A stretch of DNA of 12,356 nucleotides, from positions 1 through 12,356 of the forward strand of contig CAAGAC010000061.1 in the NCBI GenBank assembly GCA_900767695.1. Direction: 5' to 3'. The notes below the pieces were generated by a model. That model saw only the letters and a list, made by a program, of their open reading frames with translations, did no database searches and was not told the origin of the DNA. Both the position numbers and the translations under genes were made by a program. The stretch comes from an uncultured Succinivibrio sp. (GTDB lineage Bacteria; Pseudomonadota; Gammaproteobacteria; Enterobacterales; Succinivibrionaceae). Positions 1-7,392 of the stretch are shown here, piece after piece. Each line of letters starts with the position of its first letter. Position 1 is the first letter of the stretch.

Positions 1-36
1 GATGGAAACCCCCTGCTGCCTACGCAGCTGAATATG

Positions 37-64
37 AAAGCGCCCGCCGGGTGGCGGGCGCTTT
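37..64. terminator. Hairpin, probable terminator downstream of zapB
   Basis: A perfect 12-bp inverted repeat (AAAGCGCCCGCC / GGCGGGCGCTTT) closes a 4-nt loop (GGGT). Only three T residues end the stem on either strand, so it is a modest intrinsic terminator. It lies about 85 nt past the zapB stop and could end the minus-strand argS-to-zapB transcript, a plus-strand transcript entering from the left, or both. No gene is visible in positions 1-149; a smaller inverted repeat GCTGC/GCAGC sits at 15-28. Confidence 0.6.
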
Positions 65-149
65 GGGAAAAGCTTAAACTCAAAAAACGAAGTGTCTAAA
101 CTTTACGGGTCAGTCTACCAATGGCCGCCCTTTTCCCCGATGGAGCCTC

Positions 150-410
150 CTAGTTGATGGACTTGAGCTGGCTTAAAACCGAGTCAAGCCGCATCCTCCA
201 GGTCTGCAGCACCTCGCGCAGGTGCTGGTTCTCTTCCTTAAGCTCGATCATGTCGCGCCTCAGGGCGCGGATCTCGCTCTCGCGCTCGCCAAGCGACTGG
301 CGCGACTTCTCAAGATCGGCCGTCGTCTCGCGGGCGCTCTCGAGCAGATCCTCAAGCTCCTTTAAGAGCATCTGCTCGCGCGGGGTGGGAGGGTACTTTT
401 CGCCTGGCAT
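150..410 (-). CDS. zapB: Cell division protein ZapB-like coiled-coil protein
   Basis: This 86-residue, highly charged protein has heptad-like Leu/Ile spacing from about residue 12 to 84 and almost certainly forms one long coiled coil. Its C-terminal part (ELKEENQHLREVLQTW, then RLDSVLSQLK) closely matches my recollection of the end of E. coli ZapB (ELERENNHLKEQQNGW, then RLQALLGRM), and the length is near the 81 residues there. ZapB is a cytoplasmic Z-ring-associated factor that layers on FtsZ through ZapA and helps connect the ring to the chromosome terminus. In E. coli zapB is also close to hslU, with menA and rraA between; here it directly follows hslU. Its ATG overlaps the hslU stop by one base (TGATG) with no strong Shine-Dalgarno sequence, so translation is probably coupled to hslU. 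A generic coiled-coil protein is the alternative, but synteny plus the C-terminal match make ZapB likely. Confidence 0.8.
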   Translation of the reverse strand: MPGEKYPPTPREQMLLKELEDLLESARETTADLEKSRQSLGERESEIRALRRDMIELKEENQHLREVLQTWRMRLDSVLSQLKSIN

Positions 411-1738
411 CAGAGTATGTACCTGCTGAGATCCTCGTTCTCGACGAGATCGCCAAGATGCTCGTCGACGTACTTCTCGTCGATGGTGAGGTCGAGGCCT
501 GCCCTCTCCGGGGCCTCGAAGGAGAGATCCTCGAGGATGCGCTCCATCAGGGTGTGGAGGCGGCGCGCGCCGATGTTCTCTGTGCGCTCGTTGACCTTGA
601 AGGCGTCCTCGGCGATGCGGCGCACCGCGGCCTTGTCAAAATGCACGGTCACGTTCTCGGTCCTGAGCAGCAGCTCGTACTGCTTAACCAGCGAGTTGTG
701 CGGCTCGGTGAGGATGCGCTCGAAGTCGTCGGAGGTCAGGGCCTTGAGCTCGACGCGGATCGGCAGGCGGCCCTGGAGCTCGGGGATGAGATCCGAGGGC
801 TTTGACATCTGGAAGGCGCCCGAGGCGATAAAGAGGATGTGGTCGGTGCGGACCATGCCGTACTTGGTCTGCACGGTGCTGCCCTCGATGAGCGGCAGCA
901 GGTCGCGCTGCACGCCCTGGCGGGAGACCTGCCCCGAGTCGCGCGACTCCTGGCAGATCTTGTCGATCTCGTCGATGAAGACGATGCCGCTGTTCTCCAC
1001 GAGGTCCACGGCGCGGGTCTTGAGATCGCCTGCCTTGGCAAGCTTGTCGGCCTCCTCGTCGGACAGGGCCTTGAAGGCGTCCCTCACCTTCATGGTCTGG
1101 CGCACCTTGCTGCCCTGGCCTATGGACGAGAAGAGCTCGGAGAGCTGGGAGGACATGTCCTCCATGCTCCCGGCGCCGATGATGTTGAGGGAGCTCGGGG
1201 AGTTGTTGGCCCTGGGCACCTCGACCTCGATCTCGCGGTCGTCGAGCCTGCCCTCGCGCAGCTGCTTGCGCAGGAGCTGGCGGGCCGAGCTGCCCTCCTT
1301 CTCCTCCTCGCTCTCGCCAGAGCGCGGCGGGAGCAGGATGTCGAGGATGCGGGACTCGGCCAGATCCTCGGCGCGCGCGTGATTGAGCTGCATCGCCTCC
1401 TCGCGCACCATCTTCATGGCGACGTCGGTGAGATCGCGGATCATCGACTCGACGTCCTTGCCCACGTAGCCAACCTCGGTGTACTTGGTGGCCTCGACCT
1501 TGATGAAGGGGGCCTTGGCAAGCTTGGCAAGGCGGCGGGCGATCTCGGTCTTGCCCACGCCGGTGGGGCCGATCATCAGGATGTTCTTGGGGACGATCTC
1601 GCCTTGGAGATCCTTGTCCACCTGCAGGCGTCGCCAGCGGTTGCGCAGCGCTATGGCGACGGACTTCTTGGCCTCCTCCTGGCCGATGATGTAGCGGTCA
1701 AGCTCGGCGACTATCTGGCGCGGGGTAAGCTCGTTCAT
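410..1738 (-). CDS. hslU: ATP-dependent protease ATPase subunit HslU
   Basis: HslU (ClpY) is the AAA+ unfoldase that docks hexameric rings on HslV and feeds it unfolded substrates in the cytoplasm. At 442 residues it is within one residue of the E. coli protein. Visible motifs are Walker A GPTGVGKT (57-64), the pore loop GYVG (90-93), the variable I domain rich in Glu and Ser (about 110-245), Walker B IVFIDEID (252-259), the arginine-finger segment LQGRLPIRVEL near 321-331 (R324), and a sensor-2-like GARRL near the C-terminus. The terminal EDLSRYIL is the tail that inserts into HslV to activate it. A GGAGG sequence 9 nt before the ATG supports the start. It begins 4 nt after the hslV stop, as expected for stoichiometric partners. 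No damage is seen. Confidence 0.98.
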   Translation of the reverse strand: MNELTPRQIVAELDRYIIGQEEAKKSVAIALRNRWRRLQVDKDLQGEIVPKNILMIGPTGVGKTEIARRLAKLAKAPFIKVEATKYTEVGYVGKDVESMIRDLTDVAMKMVREEAMQLNHARAEDLAESRILDILLPPRSGESEEEKEGSSARQLLRKQLREGRLDDREIEVEVPRANNSPSSLNIIGAGSMEDMSSQLSELFSSIGQGSKVRQTMKVRDAFKALSDEEADKLAKAGDLKTRAVDLVENSGIVFIDEIDKICQESRDSGQVSRQGVQRDLLPLIEGSTVQTKYGMVRTDHILFIASGAFQMSKPSDLIPELQGRLPIRVELKALTSDDFERILTEPHNSLVKQYELLLRTENVTVHFDKAAVRRIAEDAFKVNERTENIGARRLHTLMERILEDLSFEAPERAGLDLTIDEKYVDEHLGDLVENEDLSRYIL

Positions 1739-1742
1739 TCTC

Positions 1743-2276
1743 TCAAGCCTCCGACTTCAGGGTTTCAACGGTCTGGAACGAATCGGTGAACACGCAGATC
1801 TCCGAGGCGATCTTCAGCGACTCGCGGACGATCTCCTCGGCCCCCATGTCGGTGTGGCGCATGAGGGCGCGCGCGGCCGAGAGGGCGTAGTTGCCGCCCG
1901 AGCCGGTGGCGAGCACGTCGTCGTCCATCCTCACGACGTCGCCGGTGCCGGTGATCATCACCGACATGCGCTTGTCGGCGACGATGAGGATCGCCTCGAG
2001 CTTGCGCAGCGCGCGGTCGCTGCGCCAGAGCTTGGCAAGCTCGATGGCCGCGCGCTCAAGGATCCCCTGGTGCTCCTCGAGCTTCTTCTCGAAGAGATCG
2101 AGCAGCGTGAAGGCGTCGGCGGTCGATCCGGCGAAGCCCGCGATGACCTGGCCCTTGTAGATCTTGCGGACCTTGACCGCGTTGCCCTTGAGTATGGTGT
2201 TCTGGCCCATGGTCACCTGGCCGTCGCCGCCCATGGCGACGACGCCGTTGCGGCGAACCGTTACGATTGTTGTCAT
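1743..2276 (-). CDS. hslV: ATP-dependent protease proteolytic subunit HslV
   Basis: HslV (ClpQ) is the threonine peptidase of the HslUV protease, a proteasome-beta-like subunit forming two stacked hexamers. The protein (177 residues) starts MTTIV, so removal of Met exposes the catalytic Thr. GGDGQ carries the conserved Asp (D17 in mature numbering), and the lysine in GNAVKVRK aligns with the active-site Lys; there is a one-residue insertion just before it relative to E. coli. The SGGNYA segment and the ICVFTD C-terminal region are also typical. A TAAGGA ribosome binding site lies about 10 nt before the ATG. The gene follows ftsN by 22 nt and precedes hslU by 4 nt in the same operon. I could not identify a convincing heat-shock (sigma-32) promoter in front of it. 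Confidence 0.98.
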   Translation of the reverse strand: MTTIVTVRRNGVVAMGGDGQVTMGQNTILKGNAVKVRKIYKGQVIAGFAGSTADAFTLLDLFEKKLEEHQGILERAAIELAKLWRSDRALRKLEAILIVADKRMSVMITGTGDVVRMDDDVLATGSGGNYALSAARALMRHTDMGAEEIVRESLKIASEICVFTDSFQTVETLKSEA

Positions 2277-2298
2277 TGTTAAGCGTCCTTAATGGAAA

Positions 2299-3189
2299 TC
2301 ACTTGTCCTCAAGCGCGCACTCGCTCACGAGCCCCGCCTGATCGAGCTTGGAGAACTCCGAGCGCGCGGCGGCCTTGGTCTTGTATGGCCCGAGCTTGAG
2401 CGTGTAGGACCCCGAGCGCCTGACGACCTGCGCGCGCTGGCCCTGGAAGGCCAGCAGGGCCTTCTGCTCCTCGGCAGCGCGCGAGGTGGCGAAGCTTCCA
2501 CAGTAGAGCACCGCTCCATCGCTCTCCCTGGCCTCGGGGGCGCCCTGCTCCTTCTGCTGCTGGGAGGCGCTCTGCGCAGGCTTCTGCGCCTGCGCCGCGC
2601 TAGCCGGGGCCGGAGCAGGGGCGGGAGCTGGAGCTGCCGCCTCGGCAGGGGCCGGGGCAGGGGCGCTCTCGGAGGCGTCAGGCTTCTGCGCCGGAGCAGG
2701 GGACGAGGCAGGGGCGGTCAGCGGTGCCTCGGCATCCTGGATCGGGACTGCCTCGCCGCCCTCGTCGTTGCCGGACGGGGCCTGCGCCGAAGGCGCGGGC
2801 TGGGCGATGGGCTCTGCGGCCGGGGCTGTGCCAGACGGGGGCGTCAGCGCCCCGTCCTGCGAGTCCTGAGCGCTGTCCTGCCCATCGCTCATGCCGGCGC
2901 TGTAGTCAAACTTCTGGCTTGCTGGAACCCGCTGGGGCTCGCCCGAGGACGGAGCGTCAGGCTCGCCCCCTAGCAGATCCTTGGTGTCGATGGCACTCTC
3001 GTCCTCCTGCTGGGCGCCGCTCTGCTGGGCCTTCGCCGCGTCCTGTTTAGCAGGAGCGCCGGAGTCGCCGCCTCCGCCCAGGAACGAGGCGAGGAAGGCG
3101 AGCACCAGCACTGCGGCGATGCCGATGAGACCGCGCTTTAGGATCTGCGCGCGGGAGGGCGCCTGCGCGGCGCTATTCCTGAACAACAT
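2299..3189 (-). CDS. ftsN: SPOR-domain cell division protein FtsN
   Basis: This is a bitopic inner-membrane protein of 296 residues. It has a short basic cytoplasmic tail (1-19), one transmembrane helix (about 20-37), a long low-complexity periplasmic linker rich in Ala, Pro, Gln and Ser (about 40-222, including a run of alternating Pro-Ala near 185-196), and a C-terminal SPOR domain (about 225-292) that should bind denuded peptidoglycan at the septum. The SPOR domain begins VLYCGSF and contains LKLGPYK. Cysteines 230 and 291 match the positions of the disulfide pair known in E. coli FtsN, which argues for FtsN over DedD, although the short N-terminus resembles DedD. In E. coli FtsN triggers septal wall synthesis through FtsA and FtsQLB. 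The ATG directly follows the argS stop (TAAATG), with GGAG 9 nt upstream inside argS, so the two are probably translationally coupled. Confidence 0.85.
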   Translation of the reverse strand: MLFRNSAAQAPSRAQILKRGLIGIAAVLVLAFLASFLGGGGDSGAPAKQDAAKAQQSGAQQEDESAIDTKDLLGGEPDAPSSGEPQRVPASQKFDYSAGMSDGQDSAQDSQDGALTPPSGTAPAAEPIAQPAPSAQAPSGNDEGGEAVPIQDAEAPLTAPASSPAPAQKPDASESAPAPAPAEAAAPAPAPAPAPASAAQAQKPAQSASQQQKEQGAPEARESDGAVLYCGSFATSRAAEEQKALLAFQGQRAQVVRRSGSYTLKLGPYKTKAAARSEFSKLDQAGLVSECALEDK

Positions 3190-4926
3190 TTACATCTGCT
3201 CCATCACGTTGATGCCGAGCAGCCCGAGGCCCTGCTTGAGCACGCGGGCGGTGAGGCCGCAGAGCGCGAGGCGGCTGCGGCGGGTCTTCTCGTCGACGCC
3301 GTCCTTGAGCACCGGGCAGGCCTCGTAGAAGCGCATGTAGATCCCGGCAAGCTCGTAGAGGTAGGTGCACAGCAGGTTGGGCAGGCACTTGTCGCCGGTC
3401 TGGCGCACCGCCTCGGCAAAGCCCAGGAGCTTGGCGGCAAGCGCCTGCTCGGCCTCGTTGCCGATCGCGATCTCGCCCGGCTCGTCGCCGGCCTTGCGGA
3501 AGATCGCGCGGATGCGGCTGTAGGCGTACTGGAGGTAGGGGGCGGTGTTGCCCTCGAAGGAGAGCATCTGGTCCCAGTCGAAGATGTAGTCGGTGTTGCG
3601 GTTCTTCGAGAGATCGGCGTACTTCACGGCGCCGATGGCGATGTTGTGGATGACCTTCCGGCGCTCTTCGCCCTCAAGGGCGCTGCCGCGCTCCTCGAGG
3701 AGCTTCTCGACGTGCGACTCGGCCTCGTCGAGGAGATCGCGCAGCTTCACGGTGCCGCCGTCGCGGGTCTTGAAGGGGCGGCCGTCCTTGCCGAGCATCA
3801 TGCCGAACTGGCAGTGCTCGTAGGTCACGCCGTCGGGCACGTAGCCGGCCTTCTTTGCAATCTCCCAGACCACCTCGTGGTGCTGGTGCTGGCGCGAGTC
3901 GGTGAAGTAGAGGATGCGCTGGGCGTGGAGCTTGTCCACGCGGTACTTGATGCAGGCGATGTCGGTGGTGTTGTAGAGGTAGCCGCCGTCCTTCTTGCGG
4001 ATGATGTTGCCAAGCGGGGCGCCGTCCTTGTTCTTGAACTCGGGCAGGTAGACCACCACGGCGCCCTGATCCTCGACGGCAATTCCCTTCTTCATCAGAT
4101 CGTCGACCAGTCCCGGGAGCATGTCGTTGTAGAGGCTCTCGCCCATGATGTCCCTGGGCGTGAGCGTCACGTCGAGGCGGTCGTAGAGCTTCTGGTTCTG
4201 ATCCATGGTCATGGTGACTAGCTTGCGCCACATCCTGCGGCAGTACTCGTCGCCGCCCTGGAGCAGCACCACGTAGTGCCTGGCCTTCTCTGCAAATTCC
4301 GGATCCTCGTCGTAGCACTGCTTGGCCTCGCGGTAGAAGGCCTCGAAATCGCTCAGGTCCATCCCGGCGCCCTGCTCGTTCTCCTTCTTCTCGAGGTAGG
4401 CGATGAGCATGCCGAACTGGGTGCCCCAGTCGCCGATGTGGTTGGCGCGGATCACGTGGTCGCCCTCGAACTCGAGCACCCTGACAATTGCGTCGCCGAT
4501 GACGGTCGAGCGCAGGTGGTGCACGGCCATCTCCTTTGCAACGTTCGGGGCGGAGTAGTCGACGACCACGACCTGCGGATCCTGCTTCACCGGCACGCCA
4601 AGGCGCGGATCGGAGGCCATTCTCGCAAGCTGGCCCGCGACCTCGTCCTGGTTGACGAAGAAGTTGATGAAGCCGGGGCCTGCGACCTCGACCCTGGAGA
4701 TCCTGTCGGACGAGGGGATCCTCGCGGCGATGGCCGCCGCGACGTCGGCGGGCTTGCGGTGCAGGGGCTTGGCGAGGATCAGCGCCGCGTTGGTCGCGAA
4801 GTCGCCGTGGGCGCGGTCCTTGGCGCGGTCGATGCGGATCTTCGAGAGCAACTCCTGGGGAACCTCGTGCGCCGAGTCGATTTCCTTGATGCAGGTCCTG
4901 AGCAGGTCTTGAATGTATTCTTTCAT
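3190..4926 (-). CDS. argS: Arginine--tRNA ligase (ArgRS), variant HIGH motif
   Basis: ArgRS charges tRNA-Arg with arginine. From the ATG at 4926 the protein is 578 residues, against 577 in E. coli. It has the N-terminal additive domain (GDFATNAA at 41-48; VEVAGPGFINFFV at 79-91), the catalytic core (SAPNVAKEM at 125-133; ANHIGDWGTQFGMLI at 161-175; FKTRDGGT at 385-392 replacing KMSK, as in other bacterial ArgRS) and the DALR anticodon-binding domain (FDWDQMLSFEGN, APYLQYAYSR and onward). The HIGH motif, HVGH in E. coli, reads AVHH at 134-137. An in-frame ATG 36 nt upstream (4962) has AAGGA before it, but its extra residues only translate a hairpin (KPPAGGF), so I prefer 4926, with GGAA 7 nt before it. 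argS heads a tight argS-ftsN-hslV-hslU-zapB cluster. Confidence 0.95.
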   Translation of the reverse strand: MKEYIQDLLRTCIKEIDSAHEVPQELLSKIRIDRAKDRAHGDFATNAALILAKPLHRKPADVAAAIAARIPSSDRISRVEVAGPGFINFFVNQDEVAGQLARMASDPRLGVPVKQDPQVVVVDYSAPNVAKEMAVHHLRSTVIGDAIVRVLEFEGDHVIRANHIGDWGTQFGMLIAYLEKKENEQGAGMDLSDFEAFYREAKQCYDEDPEFAEKARHYVVLLQGGDEYCRRMWRKLVTMTMDQNQKLYDRLDVTLTPRDIMGESLYNDMLPGLVDDLMKKGIAVEDQGAVVVYLPEFKNKDGAPLGNIIRKKDGGYLYNTTDIACIKYRVDKLHAQRILYFTDSRQHQHHEVVWEIAKKAGYVPDGVTYEHCQFGMMLGKDGRPFKTRDGGTVKLRDLLDEAESHVEKLLEERGSALEGEERRKVIHNIAIGAVKYADLSKNRNTDYIFDWDQMLSFEGNTAPYLQYAYSRIRAIFRKAGDEPGEIAIGNEAEQALAAKLLGFAEAVRQTGDKCLPNLLCTYLYELAGIYMRFYEACPVLKDGVDEKTRRSRLALCGLTARVLKQGLGLLGINVMEQM

Positions 4927-4937
4927 CGTTGAGTTCC

Positions 4938-4959
4938 AAAAGCCGCCCGCAGGCGGCTT
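4938..4959 (-). terminator. Intrinsic terminator or attenuator between priA and argS
   Basis: Read on the minus strand, AAGCCGCC and GGCGGCTT form an 8-bp stem around a 4-nt loop (TGCG), and the stem runs into four T residues. It should end the priA transcript, but it lies only about 12 nt before the argS ATG. argS must therefore be transcribed by read-through or from a promoter upstream of the hairpin. No good promoter is seen in the 51 nt between priA and the hairpin. Confidence 0.65.
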
Positions 4960-5013
4960 CATGGCAGTGTTTCCTTGGTTCAGTTTGGACGGCAGGAGCG
5001 CCGCGCTAGCGCG

Positions 5014-7242
5014 TCAGTACATGATGATCGGATCGACCTCGACGGCGAAGCGCACGTCGCCGCCCGGGGCGGCGCGCTCCGCGGCCTGGGCCGCGTCGTC
5101 GAGCAGCGCCGACAGGCCCTGGCGGCTTGCAGACGTCAGCAGGATGTGGAAGTGGTAGCGGTTCTGCCTTTTCTCCATTTTATCAGACAACACCGGGCTT
5201 ACCTTAACCCCCGGCCATTTGGCGCAGGGCCCGTCGAGGGCCTGGCGGACCTGCATGAGCAGGGCGTAGGCGCGGTTGCGGTCGGTGCCGTTCGAGAGGA
5301 GGAAGGCCTGCGAGGTGGCAGGAGGCAGATCCATCTTGCGCCGCTCCTCAAGAAGCTCAGAGGCAATGGCGTCGTAGGGTACTTTCGGATCGACAAGCTC
5401 GTTCAGGAGCAGGCTGTCGGGCGAGTGCGTCTGCACGAGCACGCGGCCGTGCTTTGCCGCGCGCCCGGCGCGGCCCGCGACCTGGGTCAGCAGCTGTGCC
5501 GAGTACTCGCGGGCCCTGAAGTCGTCCGAGTAGAGGCCCGAGTCAACGTCGAGGATCCCCACGAGCGTGACGTCGGGAAAGTCGTGGCCCTTGGCCACCA
5601 TCTGGGTGCCAAGCAGGATCCGGCTCTCCCCGCTGCGGATGCGCGAGAGGCGTTCCTCGAGCGCGGCCTTGGTCGCCACGGTGTCGCGGTCGATGCGCTC
5701 GATGCCGATGTCGGGATAGCGCTTGCGCAGGAAGTCCTCGGTCTGCTCGGTGCCAAACCCAGTTTCCATCAGCGCCTGCGCTCCGCACTCGGGGCAGGTC
5801 CTTGGAATGGGGAGCGAGCACTCGCAGACGTGGCACTTGAGCCGCCCCTGCGCGCGGTGGACCGTAAGCGGGTTGTCGCAGCTGGGGCAGGTGAAGACGT
5901 GGCCGCAGGAGTGGCAGAACATGTGGTGGGAGTAGCCGCGGCGGTTTAAAAACAGCAGCACCTGGTTGCCGCGCGCGGTCTCCTCGCCGATGGCCTGCTC
6001 GAGCGTCTCGCCGATCCCGGCGGGAAGGCCGTCGGTCAGGGGCTCGCTTCTCAGGTCAACTATCTCGAAGTCGGGCATGAGCGCGCCGCCGGCGCGCTTT
6101 TTAAGATCGAGCTTTTTGAAAAGCCCGCGCTCGACGTTGAAGTAGCTCTCAAGGCTCGGGGTTGCCGATCCCATCACCACCGGGCACCCGCACTCCCTTG
6201 CGCGCACCAGCGCAAGCGATCTCGCGTGGTAGCGGAAGCCGTCGGTCTGCTTGAACGAGGTGTCGTGCTCCTCGTCAAGCACGATGAGGCCTAAGTTCGG
6301 TATGGGCGTGAATAGCGCGGTGCGGGTGCCGATGATGATCGCCGCCCGTCCCGAGGCCATGTCGATGTAGGCGTCAAGGCGCTCGCGGTCGCTAAGCTGC
6401 GAGTGCATCGAGGTCACCGGCACGCGGAAGCGGCGGTAGAAGCGGTTGAAGGTCTGCGGGGTCAGGGCGATCTCGGGCACCAGCACCAGCGCGGCGCGGC
6501 CCTTTGAGAGCGCGTGCTCGATGGCGCGCAGGTAGACCTCGGTCTTGCCAGATCCGGTGACGCCGTCCAGAAGGAATGCGCCGAAGCCCTCGCAGGAGCT
6601 TATGGCGCCGATGGCCTGCTGCTGCTCGGGATCCGGAACTGGCGGCTCCTCGCGCAGGAGATCCCCTCCAAGCTCCCTCCAGGGGGTGAAGCTTCCGCTC
6701 AGATCGGCCTTGAGCGCAAGGCCGCGCTTGATGAGCGCGTTCTCGCTTTGCGAGGAGAAGCCGCGCTCGCGCAGCTCGCGCCGGCGCACCGCCCCGTGGC
6801 TCAGGATCTCGAGGATCTGGAGCTGCTCCTTCGAGCGGATCCTCGCAATGGCCTTGGGATCCTGGGAGGGGGCGGCCTCAAGCGCCGGGATCTCGGCGTA
6901 GGCGCACCTGGCCCCGTCGCGCAGGAGCTTGGGGATGGCCGTGGCGTAGCACTGGCCCACGGGGTGGTGGTAGTAGCGCGAGCCGAACTCGACCATCGCG
7001 CGCACGTCGCCGGGAATGAGGCCATCTGGGTCGAGAAGCTCGGCCTTCTGGATCCTCGAGGGCTCTATTCCAGTCCCTCCCGCGCCGCACACGGCGGTGA
7101 TTATGCCGACCGTCTCGCTCCCGGCAAAGCGCGCGCGCACTCTCGCCCCGGGCAGGGCCTTGGGATCAGGTGCCTCGACCTTGTAGGCGAAGGTGTCCCT
7201 GAGCGGGCGGTTTACTGCGACTTTTACGTATACGGAGGGCAT
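5014..7242 (-). CDS. priA: Primosomal protein N' (PriA), replication restart helicase
   Basis: PriA recognises stalled forks and D-loops, unwinds DNA 3' to 5' and starts reloading of the replicative helicase. The protein has 742 residues (732 in E. coli). An N-terminal DNA-binding part includes RYYHHPVGQ (89-97), the fork 3'-end-binding region. Helicase motifs follow: Walker A GVTGSGKT (227-234), DEEHD (323-327), GSATPS (358-363) and FLNRRG (431-436). Eight cysteines in CxxC pairs (443/446, 452/455, 470/473, 483/486) form the two zinc sites inserted in the second helicase lobe. GTQMVAKGHDFP and QVAGRAGR are the later helicase motifs, and the C-terminal domain ends VEVDPI. The ATG at 7242 gives the expected MPSVYVKVAV start, but no Shine-Dalgarno sequence is evident before it. 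It is divergent from rpmE, as in E. coli and pseudomonads. Confidence 0.97.
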   Translation of the reverse strand: MPSVYVKVAVNRPLRDTFAYKVEAPDPKALPGARVRARFAGSETVGIITAVCGAGGTGIEPSRIQKAELLDPDGLIPGDVRAMVEFGSRYYHHPVGQCYATAIPKLLRDGARCAYAEIPALEAAPSQDPKAIARIRSKEQLQILEILSHGAVRRRELRERGFSSQSENALIKRGLALKADLSGSFTPWRELGGDLLREEPPVPDPEQQQAIGAISSCEGFGAFLLDGVTGSGKTEVYLRAIEHALSKGRAALVLVPEIALTPQTFNRFYRRFRVPVTSMHSQLSDRERLDAYIDMASGRAAIIIGTRTALFTPIPNLGLIVLDEEHDTSFKQTDGFRYHARSLALVRARECGCPVVMGSATPSLESYFNVERGLFKKLDLKKRAGGALMPDFEIVDLRSEPLTDGLPAGIGETLEQAIGEETARGNQVLLFLNRRGYSHHMFCHSCGHVFTCPSCDNPLTVHRAQGRLKCHVCECSLPIPRTCPECGAQALMETGFGTEQTEDFLRKRYPDIGIERIDRDTVATKAALEERLSRIRSGESRILLGTQMVAKGHDFPDVTLVGILDVDSGLYSDDFRAREYSAQLLTQVAGRAGRAAKHGRVLVQTHSPDSLLLNELVDPKVPYDAIASELLEERRKMDLPPATSQAFLLSNGTDRNRAYALLMQVRQALDGPCAKWPGVKVSPVLSDKMEKRQNRYHFHILLTSASRQGLSALLDDAAQAAERAAPGGDVRFAVEVDPIIMY

Positions 7243-7286
7243 CTGGGCGGGGCTTTTGGGAATTCAGGGGCGCGCGCGAAAAAAAA

Positions 7287-7315
7287 TTGCGCATGGCGCC
7301 GATTCGGCTTATCAT
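7287..7315 (+). promoter_or_regulatory. Candidate rpmE promoter in the priA-rpmE divergent region
   Basis: TTGCGC (7287-7292), a 17-nt spacer and TATCAT (7310-7315) form a plausible sigma-70 promoter, preceded by an A-rich run (7279-7286). Transcription would begin near 7322, giving a leader of about 70 nt. On the opposite strand the same bases offer a TATGAT -10 (7316 to 7311) toward priA, but without a matching -35. An 8-bp perfect inverted repeat, CGCCGATT (7297-7304) and AATCGGCG (7329-7336), is centred almost on the -10 and could be an operator. Confidence 0.5.
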
Positions 7316-7333
7316 AGCGCAGTTTTTTAATCG

Positions 7334-7376
7334 GCGTATGGTGTCCGGCGCGCAAGCGGCTGGAAGTGCGATACGC
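7334..7376 (+). promoter_or_regulatory. Foldable rpmE mRNA leader
   Basis: GCGTAT (7334-7339) and ATACGC (7371-7376) are perfectly complementary and would close a hairpin over most of the predicted leader; inside, TCCGGC and GCTGGA can extend the pairing with one wobble. The base of the stem ends 4 nt before the GAGG ribosome binding site (7381-7384). bL31 is known to repress its own mRNA in E. coli through the 5' leader, so a translational operator is a reasonable inference, though no conserved operator was checked. Confidence 0.4.
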
Positions 7377-7392
7377 AAGTGAGGACCAACAA

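Noticed and set aside
839..1789. A 316-codon plus-strand open frame opposite hslU
   Set aside because: It is a shadow of hslU, which carries every expected motif on the minus strand; the plus-strand product resembles no folded protein.
2285..2310. Sigma-32-like heat-shock promoter before hslV (CTTGAG ... CCATTA)
   Set aside because: The distance between the two elements is about 12 nt to CCAT, roughly three short of known sigma-32 promoters, and the -35 lies inside the end of ftsN. It is too weak to list.
4927..4962. N-terminal extension of ArgS by 12 residues from ATG 4962
   Set aside because: The extra residues mostly translate the terminator-like stem (KPPAGGF), and ArgS families normally begin at the later Met. 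It is kept only as part of the attenuation finding.
7297..7376. A small-molecule riboswitch before rpmE
   Set aside because: The leader is only about 70 nt and matches no riboswitch class I know; a bL31 autogenous site is the simpler idea.
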